Below, piece after piece: positions 43,148-51,778 of a stretch of DNA of 64,000 bases (position 1 is the first letter of the stretch; each line of letters begins with the position of its first letter). Below the pieces are notes generated by a model that saw only the letters and a program-made list of their open reading frames with translations, ran no database searches and was not told where the DNA came from. Made by a program: the position numbers and the translations under genes. The DNA comes from Siminovitchia sediminis. GTDB taxonomy: Bacteria; Bacillota; Bacilli; Bacillales; Bacillaceae_C. The stretch lies in the NCBI RefSeq assembly GCF_042680885.1, contig NZ_JBHUEO010000008.1, positions 1-64,000 of the forward strand, read 5' to 3'.

Positions 43148-44680
43148 ATGAGCGATAAACAAACGAAAACAGACGTTATCTTAATAGGTGCCGGAATCAT
43201 GAGCGCGACTTTAGGATCATTGCTGAAAGAGTTAGCGCCAGACTGGGAAATTAAAGTTTTTGAGAAGCTCGAAGAAGCAGGAGAAGAAAGCTCCAATGAA
43301 TGGAATAATGCAGGTACAGGGCATTCTGCGCTTTGCGAGCTCAACTATACACCCCAAAAACCTGATGGATCTATAGATATTAAAAAAGCTGTAAAAATTA
43401 ATGAACAATTTCAGCTTTCAAGACAATTTTGGTCTTATCTTGTGGAAAGTGATCTTATTAAAGATCCGCAAGATTTTATTATGCCTTTACCACATATGAG
43501 TTTAGTAGAAGGGGAAGATAATGTAGCGTTTTTGAAAAAACGTTTCGAGGCGCTTTCCCAAAATCCTCTTTTTAAGGGAATGGAGTTTTCCGATGACCCT
43601 GAAAAACTGAAAGAATGGGTACCGTTAATCATGGAGGGGCGTCAAGTAGATGAGCCGATTGCGGCTACAAAGATTGACTCAGGCACGGATGTAAACTTTG
43701 GTGCACTCACCCGCATGTTGTTTGACCATCTGAAAAGACAAAACGTTGAAGTCAACTATAAACATAGCGTTGAAGATATCAAGCGTACCAGCAATGGCTT
43801 ATGGGAATTGAAAGTTCATAATATGGATGAGAATAAAGTCGAATATCACACGGCTAAATTTGTATTTATCGGTGCAGGAGGCGGGAGTCTTCTATTGCTG
43901 CAGAAAACCGGTATTCCTGAATCCAAGCATATTGGCGGCTTCCCGGTCAGCGGTCTGTTTTTAGTATGCAACAATCCTGAGGTTGTAGACCAGCACCATG
44001 CAAAAGTGTATGGTAAAGCGAAAGTCGGTGCACCGCCGATGTCTGTGCCTCATCTGGATACGAGATATATAGACAACAAGAAAACCCTGTTGTTCGGACC
44101 TTTTGCCGGTTTCTCTCCCAAGTTTCTAAAAACAGGATCTCATTTTGACTTAATCGGTTCCGTAAAACCAAACAACGTTATCACTATGCTGGCTGCCGGC
44201 GTTAAGGAAATGAAATTGACCAAATATCTGATCCAGCAAGTGATGTTATCCAACGACCAGCGCATGGAAGAGCTGCGTGAGTTTATTCCAAGTGCGAAGG
44301 ACGAAGATTGGGAAGTTGTCGTGGCAGGCCAGCGTGTTCAAGTCATTAAAGATACTGAAGCTGGCAAGGGAACCCTTCAATTCGGCACAGAAGTCGTCAG
44401 CGCATCCGATGGATCGATCGCTGCTTTACTCGGAGCATCCCCAGGAGCTTCCACTGCTGTTCATGTCATGCTTGAAGTATTACACAAGTGCTTCCCTGAA
44501 CAAATGCTGGAATGGGAACCGAAAATTAGGGACATGATTCCATCTTATGGTCTGTCGTTAGCGGAAAACCCCGAGCTTTTTGAAAAGATCTATGATTCCA
44601 CATCCCGCATCCTTGGCTTATTGGAAGTCGAAAAACTAAAAAGCACGGAAGAAACAGCAGACAGTACTCAACAAGCATGA
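43148..44680 (+). CDS. mqo: Malate:quinone oxidoreductase
   Basis: A 510-residue FAD-dependent peripheral membrane enzyme that oxidises malate to oxaloacetate and reduces quinone. The FAD-binding segment is DVILIGAGIMSATLGSLLKE, followed by SSNEWNNAGTGHSALCELNYTP (in parts), TDVNFGALTRMLF and GASPGASTAVHVMLEVL near the end, all characteristic of Mqo. ATG 43148 follows AAGGAAGGG. It complements or replaces NAD-dependent malate dehydrogenase in the citric acid cycle. Confidence 0.95.
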   Translation: MSDKQTKTDVILIGAGIMSATLGSLLKELAPDWEIKVFEKLEEAGEESSNEWNNAGTGHSALCELNYTPQKPDGSIDIKKAVKINEQFQLSRQFWSYLVESDLIKDPQDFIMPLPHMSLVEGEDNVAFLKKRFEALSQNPLFKGMEFSDDPEKLKEWVPLIMEGRQVDEPIAATKIDSGTDVNFGALTRMLFDHLKRQNVEVNYKHSVEDIKRTSNGLWELKVHNMDENKVEYHTAKFVFIGAGGGSLLLLQKTGIPESKHIGGFPVSGLFLVCNNPEVVDQHHAKVYGKAKVGAPPMSVPHLDTRYIDNKKTLLFGPFAGFSPKFLKTGSHFDLIGSVKPNNVITMLAAGVKEMKLTKYLIQQVMLSNDQRMEELREFIPSAKDEDWEVVVAGQRVQVIKDTEAGKGTLQFGTEVVSASDGSIAALLGASPGASTAVHVMLEVLHKCFPEQMLEWEPKIRDMIPSYGLSLAENPELFEKIYDSTSRILGLLEVEKLKSTEETADSTQQA

Positions 44681-44708
44681 TTGCCTTTGGCAATTGTGCT
44701 TTTTTTTG
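44674..44708 (+). terminator. mqo terminator
   Basis: GCATGATTGCC pairs with GGCAATTGTGC around loop TTT, overlapping the stop codon, and is followed by eight T. Confidence 0.8.
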
Positions 44709-45082
44709 GGGCCAAACTTTCATTGTCTTAAATAGAGCAGGGAGAGCTATTCAATTCTACGTTTGAGCGTGTTGGCTTTTTGCAACAGGGGAATGTCCTT
44801 AATTTAATATGGGAATATAGGATTCTTTCGTGGGGCTGGTTATATATGGAAAATGGGGGCAGGGCATGGAAGAAAGTTGACGGAAAGTCTATCCAGGGAG
44901 TTGGCTAATACTAATAGTAAAAATCACTATTCAGCAGTTGAGCCGAATAGTGATTTCTATCATTCATATCTATATTAAATAAGTTGAGGAGATGTGGCCA
45001 GTCTGTTGATTAGATAGTAAAGTGGAGGGATTTTATGCTTTCTAAACGACGGATCAGCCACAGGCCTTCAACTTAAATTTTT
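44709..45082. other. Convergent intergenic region mqo/ahpF
   Basis: About 370 bases with no gene. Its main feature is the ahpF terminator at 44917-44956. Confidence 0.6.
44917..44956 (-). terminator. ahpCF terminator
   Basis: Perfect 12-bp inverted repeat AAATCACTATTC (44921-44932) and GAATAGTGATTT (44945-44956); on the minus strand five T follow the hairpin. It lies 127 bases past the ahpF stop. Confidence 0.7.
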
Positions 45083-46609
45083 TTAATTTCGTACGAGGTA
45101 ATCGAATGCTCCCAAGGCAGCGGTGGCACCCGATCCCATGGAAATAATGATTTGCTTATAAGCGCTGTCCGTGCAGTCGCCGGCAGCGTACACACCAGGC
45201 ATGCTTGTAGCTCCATGCTTGTCTACAACAATTTCACCCATTTTTGTACGTTCCACACTGTCGCCTAACCAATCTGTATTTGGTACCAGTCCAATCTGTA
45301 CAAATACACCCTGCAATTCGATATGGTGTTCTTCCCCTGTTTCACGGTCAACGTACGTAATGCCATTCACTTTATCGGTACCGGTAATTTCTTTTGTTTG
45401 CGCGTTTTTGATCACTTTTACGTTTGGAAGGCTGTACAGTCTCTCCTGCAATACAGAATCAGCTTTTAATTCCGATGCAAATTCAAGTACTGTTACATGC
45501 TTCACAATACCAGCAAGATCAATGGCTGCTTCAATACCGGAGTTTCCTCCGCCAATGACGGCTACATCTTTTCCTTCAAATAATGGCCCATCACAGTGAG
45601 GGCAGTAGGCAACGCCTTTATTCTTGAATTCCGCTTCACCGGGGACACCAACATTACGCCAGCGCGCACCTGTGGAGAGGATCACCGTTTTGCTTTTTAA
45701 AACAGCACCGTTTTCTAATTCAACCTCAACGAAGCCTTTCTTTTCCAAACCTTTTGCACTCTGTGAACTCATGATATCCACATTATATTGTTTCACGTGT
45801 TCTTCAAGGCTTGCTGCCAGTTTAGGACCTTCCGTGTGCTTGACGCTGATAAAGTTTTCAATGGCGAGCGTGTCCATAATTTGGCCGCCAAAGCGTTCAG
45901 CTACAACACCCGTACGGATGCCTTTTCTTGCTGCATAGACTGCTGCACTGGCTCCGGCTGGACCGCCGCCAACAACTAGTACATCAAATGGTTCCTTGGC
46001 AGAAAGCTCAGATGGATCCACAGAGCTTCCCAGCTTGGCAAGAATGTCTTCGATTGACATACGGCCGCCGCCAAACTCTTCTCCATTTAGATAAACTGTA
46101 GGGACTGCCATGATGCTTTTGCTTTCCACTTCTTCTTTAAAAGCTGCCCCGTCAATCATTGTATGTGTGATTCCGGGGTTAAGAACGCTCATCAGATTCA
46201 GTGCCTGGACAACATCAGGACAGTTGTTGCAGCTTAAGCTTACGTAAGTCTCAAAGTGATACTCGCCTTCTAGGTCCTTCACTTGGTCGATCACGCTTTG
46301 CTCTACTTTTGGTGCACGTCCGCTGACTTGCAGCAAAGCAAGAACGAGTGATGTAAATTCGTGTCCGAGAGGGATACCGGCAAAGGTAACGCCGGTATCT
46401 TCTCCAACACGGTTGACACTAAAGCTTGGTGTTCTTTCTAAAGTAACGTTTTCTGCTTTAATTTTAGATGACATGGATGTCAGCTCATCAATCAAAGAAA
46501 GCATGTCCTTTGATACGTCATCTGTACCCGCACTGACTTTTAGTACGATATCATTTTCCAATAGTTTAAGATATTGTTCCAGTTGTGATTTGATCTCTGC
46601 ATCCAACAT
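45083..46609 (-). CDS. ahpF: Alkyl hydroperoxide reductase subunit F
   Basis: A 508-residue flavoprotein that passes electrons from NADH to AhpC. The N-terminal tandem thioredoxin-fold domain has the disulfide motif SCNNCPDVV; the FAD site is VLVVGGGPAGASAAVYAA, the thioredoxin-reductase-like disulfide is YCPHCDGPLF, and the NADH site VAVIGGGNSGIEAAIDLA. ATG 46609 is chosen; the GTG at 46621 is adjacent to the GGAG. Fifteen bases separate it from ahpC. Confidence 0.95.
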   Translation of the reverse strand: MLDAEIKSQLEQYLKLLENDIVLKVSAGTDDVSKDMLSLIDELTSMSSKIKAENVTLERTPSFSVNRVGEDTGVTFAGIPLGHEFTSLVLALLQVSGRAPKVEQSVIDQVKDLEGEYHFETYVSLSCNNCPDVVQALNLMSVLNPGITHTMIDGAAFKEEVESKSIMAVPTVYLNGEEFGGGRMSIEDILAKLGSSVDPSELSAKEPFDVLVVGGGPAGASAAVYAARKGIRTGVVAERFGGQIMDTLAIENFISVKHTEGPKLAASLEEHVKQYNVDIMSSQSAKGLEKKGFVEVELENGAVLKSKTVILSTGARWRNVGVPGEAEFKNKGVAYCPHCDGPLFEGKDVAVIGGGNSGIEAAIDLAGIVKHVTVLEFASELKADSVLQERLYSLPNVKVIKNAQTKEITGTDKVNGITYVDRETGEEHHIELQGVFVQIGLVPNTDWLGDSVERTKMGEIVVDKHGATSMPGVYAAGDCTDSAYKQIIISMGSGATAALGAFDYLVRN

Positions 46610-46624
46610 CGTTGATCGCACTCC

Positions 46625-47188
46625 TTAAATTTTACCAACAAGGTCAAGGCTTGGCTTAAGTGTTTCAGAGCCTTCTTTCCATTTAGCCGGGCAAACTTCA
46701 CCTGGATTATTACGCACATATTGTGCTGCTTTAATTTTGTCAATCAGTGTACTTGCATCACGGCCAATGCCTTCTGCATTAATTTCTACTGCTTGAATAA
46801 CACCTTCTGGGTCGAGAATAAACGTACCGCGGTCTGCACGGCCTTCTTCTGGAACAAACACTTCAAACATTTGAGAAAGCTGGTGTGAAGGGTCACCAAT
46901 CATTGTATAAGTAATTTTTCCAATGGCATCGGATGTATCGTGCCATGCTTTATGCGTGAAATGAGAATCTCTTGAAACCGAGAAAACTTCTACTCCAAGT
47001 TCTTGAAGAGCCGGGTATTGTTCTTGCAGGTCTTCAAGTTCAGTCGGGCAGACGAAAGTGAAGTCAGCTGGATAGAAACAAACAACACTCCATTGACCTT
47101 TCAGGTTTTCATCTGTTACCTCAACAAACTCACCGTTTCTGTAAGCTTGTGCTGTAAATGGTTCTACTTTTTTACCAATAAGAGACAT
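46625..47188 (-). CDS. ahpC: Alkyl hydroperoxide reductase subunit C (peroxiredoxin)
   Basis: A 187-residue typical 2-Cys peroxiredoxin, with peroxidatic Cys47 in FTFVCPTEL and resolving Cys166 in GEVCPAKW. It reduces hydrogen peroxide and organic peroxides. ATG 47188 is ten bases from AGGAGG; the in-frame ATG at 47197 is next to it. Operon with ahpF, probably PerR-regulated. Confidence 0.97.
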   Translation of the reverse strand: MSLIGKKVEPFTAQAYRNGEFVEVTDENLKGQWSVVCFYPADFTFVCPTELEDLQEQYPALQELGVEVFSVSRDSHFTHKAWHDTSDAIGKITYTMIGDPSHQLSQMFEVFVPEEGRADRGTFILDPEGVIQAVEINAEGIGRDASTLIDKIKAAQYVRNNPGEVCPAKWKEGSETLKPSLDLVGKI

Positions 47189-47254
47189 GGTATACATTCC
47201 TCCTAAATTTTTTGATAGATAGTCTTAAATCAACTATCTATAACTATTTCTTAT

Positions 47255-47316
47255 TTACAATTATTATTATATAGGACAAACTATTAAAGTCAAGGAATAT
47301 ATTATAATTATTTTTA
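47255..47316 (-). promoter_or_regulatory. ahpC promoter with two PerR-like boxes
   Basis: On the minus strand TTGACT (47293-47288), 16-base spacer and TATAAT (47271-47266). Two 15-mers each match TTATAATTATTATAA at 13 positions: TTACAATTATTATTA at 47255-47269, overlapping the -10, and TTATAATTATTTTTA at 47302-47316, upstream of the -35. This suits peroxide derepression by PerR. Confidence 0.65.
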
Positions 47317-47617
47317 TTAAACAATGACTTTCAAAGAATGTTCACAAAGCTGAAAATGTAAGGGTTTTAATGAGTGGTTATACATTTAAAAGGATTGAAT
47401 AAATGAGGGTAATTGAGATTTTATTCAGTTAATTGAAAATAAGGATGGTAACGGAGAAATAAGTTGGAGGTTTGGGTGATTACTTCAACGCCGTGATGAG
47501 GAATTTCTTATAAACATGGCTGGTAAGGGATATTAGCTTTTCTCACGAAAGTCCGTTTACTGGTAGATATTAAAAAAATAATATAAGTAGATTAGCCGAT
47601 GATGCTGATATAATAAG

Positions 47618-47650
47618 GGGGGTCCATGAGCCAGATGGACTCCTTTTTTA
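47618..47650 (+). terminator. Terminator or attenuator before DUF4317 gene
   Basis: GGGTCCAT and ATGGACTCC arms around GAGCCAG, followed by TTTTTTT. No gene ends on the plus strand for over 2.9 kb upstream. Confidence 0.65.
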
Positions 47651-47656
47651 AATGAT

Positions 47657-47686
47657 TTGACAAAATTCGGGGAGTGACAGGCACTC
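47657..47686 (+). repeat. 30-base repeat, copy 1
   Basis: Begins TTGACAAAATTCGGGGAGTG and ends GGCACTC, abutting the DUF4317 start codon. It matches copy 2 at 48871-48900 in 28 of 30 positions and provides the GGGGAG Shine-Dalgarno. Confidence 0.85.
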
Positions 47687-48865
47687 ATGAATAAAAAAGA
47701 CGTAGCCAATATTCGTAAACAGTTTAAGCTGGACAATGATTTATTAAAGATTGGCGATATTTTTAATGTGTATATCCGGAAGGACAGCAGCGAGATTTAC
47801 CACCAGGAGAGCCAGCCTTTTTCGATGCTGGACCGGGAGCAGCAGGAGTTGTTTATGAGCAATTTTAAAAAAGTGCTGACCGGTCAGTTGGATGTAAAAT
47901 TATTTGAAGTGAAGTTTAGGGAACAAGTTGAAAATCACACACGGTTTATACTGTATGACGGCCTTCAGACAGATGATGTTGAAGATTGGAAGGAACAAAT
48001 GCTGCTGATCGTTGAGAAAATGTTCCGGGATGTACAATATGAAAAAGATATGGTGGTCACCTTTATTCGTGGTGAATACGAGAAGCCTACGAAAAGGAAA
48101 AGTGAAGTAACGGAAGAAAGCGAAAGGGACGAAATGTACTCCTATTCCTTCATCTTGTGCAGCATGAACCAGACGGAGCAGCCTAAAAAGTCATTGGTAT
48201 TTGATTATATTGAGAAAGAATTTAAATCAAGCGTTGTGGTGGACTCTATAATTAATCTCACTTCTCCGGCAGCAGGATTTTTGTATCCTGCGTATACCGA
48301 AAACGCAGTAGATGTCAACCATATTTTATACTCAGCAGGCAAAGCGAATCAGCCGGATTATCACTTTATCGAGGATGTGTTAAATGGAGAGGAGATCGCA
48401 ACTGCCCAGGAAGATAAAGCTGTTTTTGAAGAAATCGTGAAAGATGTGGCGGGGGAAGAAGTCGACGCGTACACACTTTCCAATGTATATGAAGAGATTA
48501 ACCGTATGATTCAAGATGAGGAGGATGAGGAGGAAGAGACTCCGACCTTGGATTATAAGGACGTGGAACGCGTGTTAAAGGTCAGTGGGGTAGAAGATGT
48601 CAATACAGACAAAGTCGAAATGGCATTTAAAAAAGTCATTGATGATGAGAAATATGAGCTCAAAGCGAGCAGCATTTTACCTAAGTACAATTCCAAGTCT
48701 ATTAAAATTGAAACGAAAGTGGCCAATATCTCCATAAGTCCAAAAGATTTAAAGTATGTGAGACAGGTGACCATTGACGGGAAGCGCTGCTTATTAATTG
48801 AAGTGGACGAAGATACAATGATCGAGGGCTTTAAACTGATTCCGGAGGCCTCATTGAGCCGTTAG
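47687..48865 (+). CDS. DUF4317 family protein
   Basis: A 392-residue cytoplasmic protein. The start NKKDVANIRKQFKLDNDLL and the pattern INDIFNVYIRKD-like LKIGDIFNVYIRK are typical of DUF4317. It has no membrane segment or signal peptide and is rich in Glu and Lys, with an acidic stretch (EDEEEETP) near residue 285. Function unknown. It stands alone, flanked by two copies of a GC-rich 30-base repeat. Confidence 0.85.
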   Translation: MNKKDVANIRKQFKLDNDLLKIGDIFNVYIRKDSSEIYHQESQPFSMLDREQQELFMSNFKKVLTGQLDVKLFEVKFREQVENHTRFILYDGLQTDDVEDWKEQMLLIVEKMFRDVQYEKDMVVTFIRGEYEKPTKRKSEVTEESERDEMYSYSFILCSMNQTEQPKKSLVFDYIEKEFKSSVVVDSIINLTSPAAGFLYPAYTENAVDVNHILYSAGKANQPDYHFIEDVLNGEEIATAQEDKAVFEEIVKDVAGEEVDAYTLSNVYEEINRMIQDEEDEEEETPTLDYKDVERVLKVSGVEDVNTDKVEMAFKKVIDDEKYELKASSILPKYNSKSIKIETKVANISISPKDLKYVRQVTIDGKRCLLIEVDEDTMIEGFKLIPEASLSR

Positions 48866-48870
48866 GGGCC

Positions 48871-48903
48871 TTGACAAAATTCGGGGAGTGCCTGGCACTC
48901 CCC
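48871..48903 (+). repeat. 30-base repeat, copy 2, with hairpin
   Basis: TTGACAAAATTCGGGGAGTG then CCTGGCACTC; here GGGGAGTGCC and GGCACTCCCC form a perfect 10-bp hairpin that copy 1 has lost in part. The pattern resembles GC-rich palindromic repeats scattered in Bacillaceae genomes. Confidence 0.8.
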
Positions 48904-49374
48904 AAAAAAATGTTACAGAGATTCCGCCGCTTAATAATATATAGGAATTGCACGATGACAAGTTGAATCACTTTGTTCGATCAGAAAATTAAAAGCGCTT
49001 GCAAACATTAAAGTTAAGTTTTCCGCTATTAGAGGCGGCAAAGCGCCTTTGAACTATTTGCTTCACAAAGTAATTCTTCATGCTTTTAGATTAAGTAAGA
49101 AACGTCCACACTCAAATTTTACTTATATACGTCCACTTTAGTCCTTATCGTGTTAAAGCAGGTATATTTGCAGTTTAATACATTAAAATTTCTTAGATAA
49201 AAGCAAAATGTTGATGGCTAGGAAAAAAGTGCACATTGCAGCAGTAAAATGAAGTTCCAGTAAGACTTACAGAAGATAAATCTGATATCTAAGATAAAAT
49301 ATATTTACCTGCGTCACGCTTTCTTGTTATAATGAAAGCATTCTCAATAAAGAACGGAAGGGTGGGTTGGGTCG
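48904..49374. other. Intergenic region before the SGNH gene
   Basis: About 470 bases without a convincing gene. TTAAAAGCGCTTGCA at 48989-49003 is one mismatch from a cre site but is far from any start codon. Confidence 0.45.
49305..49333 (+). promoter_or_regulatory. Promoter of the SGNH hydrolase gene
   Basis: TTACCT at 49305-49310 and TATAAT at 49328-49333, spacer 17 bases. Confidence 0.5.
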
Positions 49375-50344
49375 GTGAAAATGAAGAAAATGCTGGCTAG
49401 TTGTTTATTAGCAGGCGCCTTGGTCACTTCCTTGCCAATGGCCACTTTTGCAAAAAAGGTAGATAAAAAGGTAGTCGATTATGTAGCGTTGGGGGATTCC
49501 CTGGCAGCAGGTGTGACCCCCACTGTATGTGGCATTTAAATAATGTATCAATTAAGCGTATGCATTATTTTATGAATAACCACGGCTTTACGTGGAGAGG
49601 TGGTCATGATAGGCTCCTATGCCAGGCAAGCTATAAGCTTGCCGTGCTGCCTGATTTCATGACCATAGAGGCTCCATGTCAAGCCTCATGATGTATGCAT
49701 AAAAATACAGATACTCTAACTTTCTTAATTGCCATTTCATACAAAAGTTGATTGCCAAATACACCCCCACGGGTGGCGTTGGATTAGGGTACCCTGACTA
49801 TCTGGTCAATCGTATGGAACAATCTCAGTATACTGTCGGTTACACCAATTTCGGAGTATCTGGATATACTTCAACAGACCTAAAGCAAGACATTCTAATA
49901 AGGCAGGATGTTCAGGAAAAAATTTCAGAGGCTGAGTTCATAACCATTGATATTGGCGCAAATGATTTACTGCAAGCCCTGAATACACCTGATCAAATAC
50001 CTGCGGTAATCGGAGCGGTGACTGTTAATTTACAAATTATTTTAAGTACGATCGATCAGCTGAACCCGAATGCCAAAGTATATGTAATGGGGTATTATAA
50101 CCCGTTCCCATACTTGCCGTCGGAGCAGCAGGATGCGCTATTGCTGTTATTGGATGCATTGAATCAGGTTATTGAGTCAAGAGCGGCGGCGAATGGCGAT
50201 ACCTTTGTGCCAACTGAAAGGATTATAGCCAAACACTATGAAATGTATCTTCCTAATCCGTCCAACATCCATTTAAGTAAAGAAGGCTACCGGCTCGTAG
50301 CCAAAGAATTTTGGAAAAACCTTGATAAAAGCAAAAATGAATGA
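49375..50344 (+). pseudogene. Secreted SGNH/GDSL hydrolase split by an insertion
   Basis: The N-terminus (GTG 49375 or ATG 49381) encodes a signal peptide (MKKMLASCLLAGALVTSL) and the nucleophile block YVALGDSLAAGVTP, then runs into a 240-bp insertion and stops. The rest continues from 49771 with GGVGLGYPDYLVNRME, the oxyanion block TNFGVSGYTS, the GAND block and the end block PSNIHLSKEGYRLVAKEF. Removing the insertion and one copy of the short duplication restores the frame as GVTPTGGVGLGY. The residue usually Asp before the catalytic His is not obvious (SNIH). The gene is inactive unless the second part is expressed alone. Confidence 0.88.
49517..49770. mobile_element. MITE-like 240-bp insertion with target duplication
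   Basis: Element 49524-49763 flanked by CCCCCAC (49517-49523 and 49764-49770; 8 bases if the preceding A is counted). Ends are inverted: TGTATGTGGCA at 49524-49534 and TGCCAAATACA at 49753-49763 (10 of 11 complementary). It has no ORF but strong internal hairpins: CCACG/CGTGG (49580-49584, 49591-49595), GGTCATGA/TCATGACC (49602-49609, 49657-49664) enclosing GGCAAGC/GCTTGCC (49625-49631, 49637-49643), and GAGGCT/AGCCTC (49668-49673, 49682-49687). The parent transposase is not in this window. Confidence 0.85.
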
Positions 50345-50354
50345 AGAAAACAAC

Positions 50355-50384
50355 AAACCCGTATGCGCATGCATACGGGTTTTT
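50355..50384. terminator. Bidirectional terminator
   Basis: Perfect 12-bp stem AAACCCGTATGC (50355-50366) with GCATACGGGTTT (50371-50382), loop GCAT, T-runs on the plus strand; it lies between convergent genes. Confidence 0.9.
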
Positions 50385-50395
50385 CGACATATGAC

Positions 50396-50938
50396 CTACT
50401 TAAACATAGGCGTCTTCTTCAACACGATACAAACCGGAATGGCCACAGCCATACCAATGACGCTTTGGACGATGTCTCCAGGGATGGATGCCAACGGGAC
50501 GATCCAGCTTCCATAGAGGATGCGCTCCCACAAGTAATAGCAGGCAATCATTGGAGGAGTGGATACGAGCATGGCAAGCACGTTGAATCCAAGGCTACCT
50601 CCCCGACGGTCTCCTGACCACGCAATTTTTCCAACGATGTATCCCTGTATACCGCGGGACAGGAAGGTGATAGGCGCCCACAAGGTCCAGCCGGATACGA
50701 GGTCAAACAGCCCCATGCCCACAGCTCCTGCCATCGCCCCTTTTTTTGGGCCAAATAAAATGGATGCAATGAATAGCATGCCTGTACCAAGATGGACGAG
50801 GCCTCCGTTTGCAGAGATAGGCAGTTTAATATTCAGCAGCATGGTAGCCACGAAGACAAGAGCGATTAACAGGGCTGTTAAAATCAGATCAAATGTTTTG
50901 GATGTGGTTGTAGAATAGCTCGTTGTTCTTTCCATCAT
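50396..50938 (-). CDS. ECF transporter substrate-binding (S) component
   Basis: A 180-residue membrane protein with about six helices. The stretch LVHLGTGMLFIASILFGPKK and GAVGMGLFDLVSGW are typical of the S components that pair with the shared EcfAAT energy module. Likely a vitamin or precursor transporter; the sequence does not let me name the substrate. The ATG at 50938 follows AAGAAGG. Its leader contains overlapping inverted repeats (50969-51008) that may be regulatory. Confidence 0.82.
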   Translation of the reverse strand: MMERTTSYSTTTSKTFDLILTALLIALVFVATMLLNIKLPISANGGLVHLGTGMLFIASILFGPKKGAMAGAVGMGLFDLVSGWTLWAPITFLSRGIQGYIVGKIAWSGDRRGGSLGFNVLAMLVSTPPMIACYYLWERILYGSWIVPLASIPGDIVQSVIGMAVAIPVCIVLKKTPMFK

Positions 50939-50968
50939 ACAAACCTTCTTTCTTCATAAACACTATTG

Positions 50969-51008
50969 AAGTTATCTGTTACTTCGGATTTATTCATAAC
51001 TTTAACAG
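50969..51008 (-). promoter_or_regulatory. Overlapping inverted repeats in the ECF-S leader
   Basis: In plus-strand order: AAGTTAT (50969-50975), CTGTTA (50976-50981), ATAACTT (50996-51002), TAACAG (51003-51008). The first pairs with the third and the second with the fourth, the order of a pseudoknot; as DNA it is a two-part dyad. It lies 31 bases upstream of the start codon. Confidence 0.4.
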
Positions 51009-51099
51009 AGGTTTGGTATCTTAGAAAGTGTCACTTTTATAAAAAGTGTAGGGGTCAGTTGCTGGGAAGAGAGGAGCGGGGGAGAGGGTGTAAATAAGA

Positions 51100-51136
51100 A
51101 AAAACCCAGCTGCAGATACACAGTAGTTGGGTTTTA
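51100..51136 (-). terminator. Terminator of the DUF2628-like gene
   Basis: On the minus strand AACCCA pairs with TGGGTT over a 19-base partly paired middle, and six T follow (A-run at 51101-51107). Confidence 0.65.
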
Positions 51137-51144
51137 ATCAATCA

Positions 51145-51462
51145 TCAGGCAGTCTCTGACAATATATCATTTTGCCTTAATACTGCTTTCGCTTCTTCGT
51201 TTGCAGGCTTATAGCCTTTTTCAATCAGCTCTTTTATGTAAATTTTGTTATAAATGAAAGCAAATATAATAGCTACTGCCCAAGAACCAAGACCCAGTGT
51301 AAATGAGCCGATGGCGAGTTCAGCTATAAGCATGATGGCTGCCCATTTCAGGTCCCCACGGAATAAAGCAGGGAAGAAACCGAAAAAGAACGTCGTCCAG
51401 CTGAATCCAACCTTAACCTCCTTTGATAATCCTGCGTCGTTTTGGAGCATAATTCTCATCAT
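51145..51462 (-). CDS. DUF2628-like small membrane protein
   Basis: A 105-residue protein with two or three hydrophobic segments (about 18-37, 42-62 and 65-80). The pattern GFSWTTFFFGFFPALFRGDLKW and AFIYNKIYIKELIEKGYKPA (in parts) resembles DUF2628/HrgC-type proteins. ATG 51462 is selected for GGAAAGGAAG upstream; the longer frame to 51495 lacks a signal. Function unknown. It has its own terminator and stands alone. Confidence 0.72.
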   Translation of the reverse strand: MMRIMLQNDAGLSKEVKVGFSWTTFFFGFFPALFRGDLKWAAIMLIAELAIGSFTLGLGSWAVAIIFAFIYNKIYIKELIEKGYKPANEEAKAVLRQNDILSETA

Positions 51463-51717
51463 GAACTTCCTTTCCTGTTGAATATTGGGAGGCAATTCCT
51501 AAATTTGCCGGCCTACTAAAATAGTACTATAAAACAGCTGGTAAATCATTACTAATTTCAAAAGTTTCGTCGCTTTACCTGGTTTCAGTACACATAAATC
51601 CATTATTACGTGCCTATTCACATAGGCCAAAAGAATGGATTCTCATAGGTGCATCAACACTTATTTTTTGCAATGTAAAGATTTTGTAAATCATACCAGT
51701 TCAATATGGGTCTGTGA

Positions 51718-51750
51718 TATAATTAATTTCGGTTTCCGATATTGGAAAAC
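51718..51750 (+). promoter_or_regulatory. padR-chrA promoter with dyad
   Basis: TATAAT at 51718-51723 (no strong -35) is followed by TTTCC-GATATT-GGAAA at 51733-51748. A dyad just after the -10 and before padR is a fair candidate for PadR autoregulation. Confidence 0.45.
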
Positions 51751-51778
51751 AATAACGGAGATCGATAGGAGGAAAAAC

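Larger units (their letters stand above)
47317..47686. other. Intergenic region upstream of DUF4317 gene
   Basis: About 370 bases, no gene. TATAAT at 47610-47615 is directly followed by the hairpin GGGTCCAT/ATGGACTCC (about 47620-47642) with seven T (47644-47650), so a transcript starting here would end at once. Copy 1 of the 30-base repeat then supplies the ribosome binding site. Confidence 0.5.

Noticed and set aside
45790..45805. TTTCACGTGTTCTT inside ahpF as a parS site
   Set aside because: Only one half matches; the right arm lacks GAAACA.
48989..49003. TTAAAAGCGCTTGCA as a cre site
   Set aside because: One mismatch to the consensus and more than 370 bases from the next gene start.
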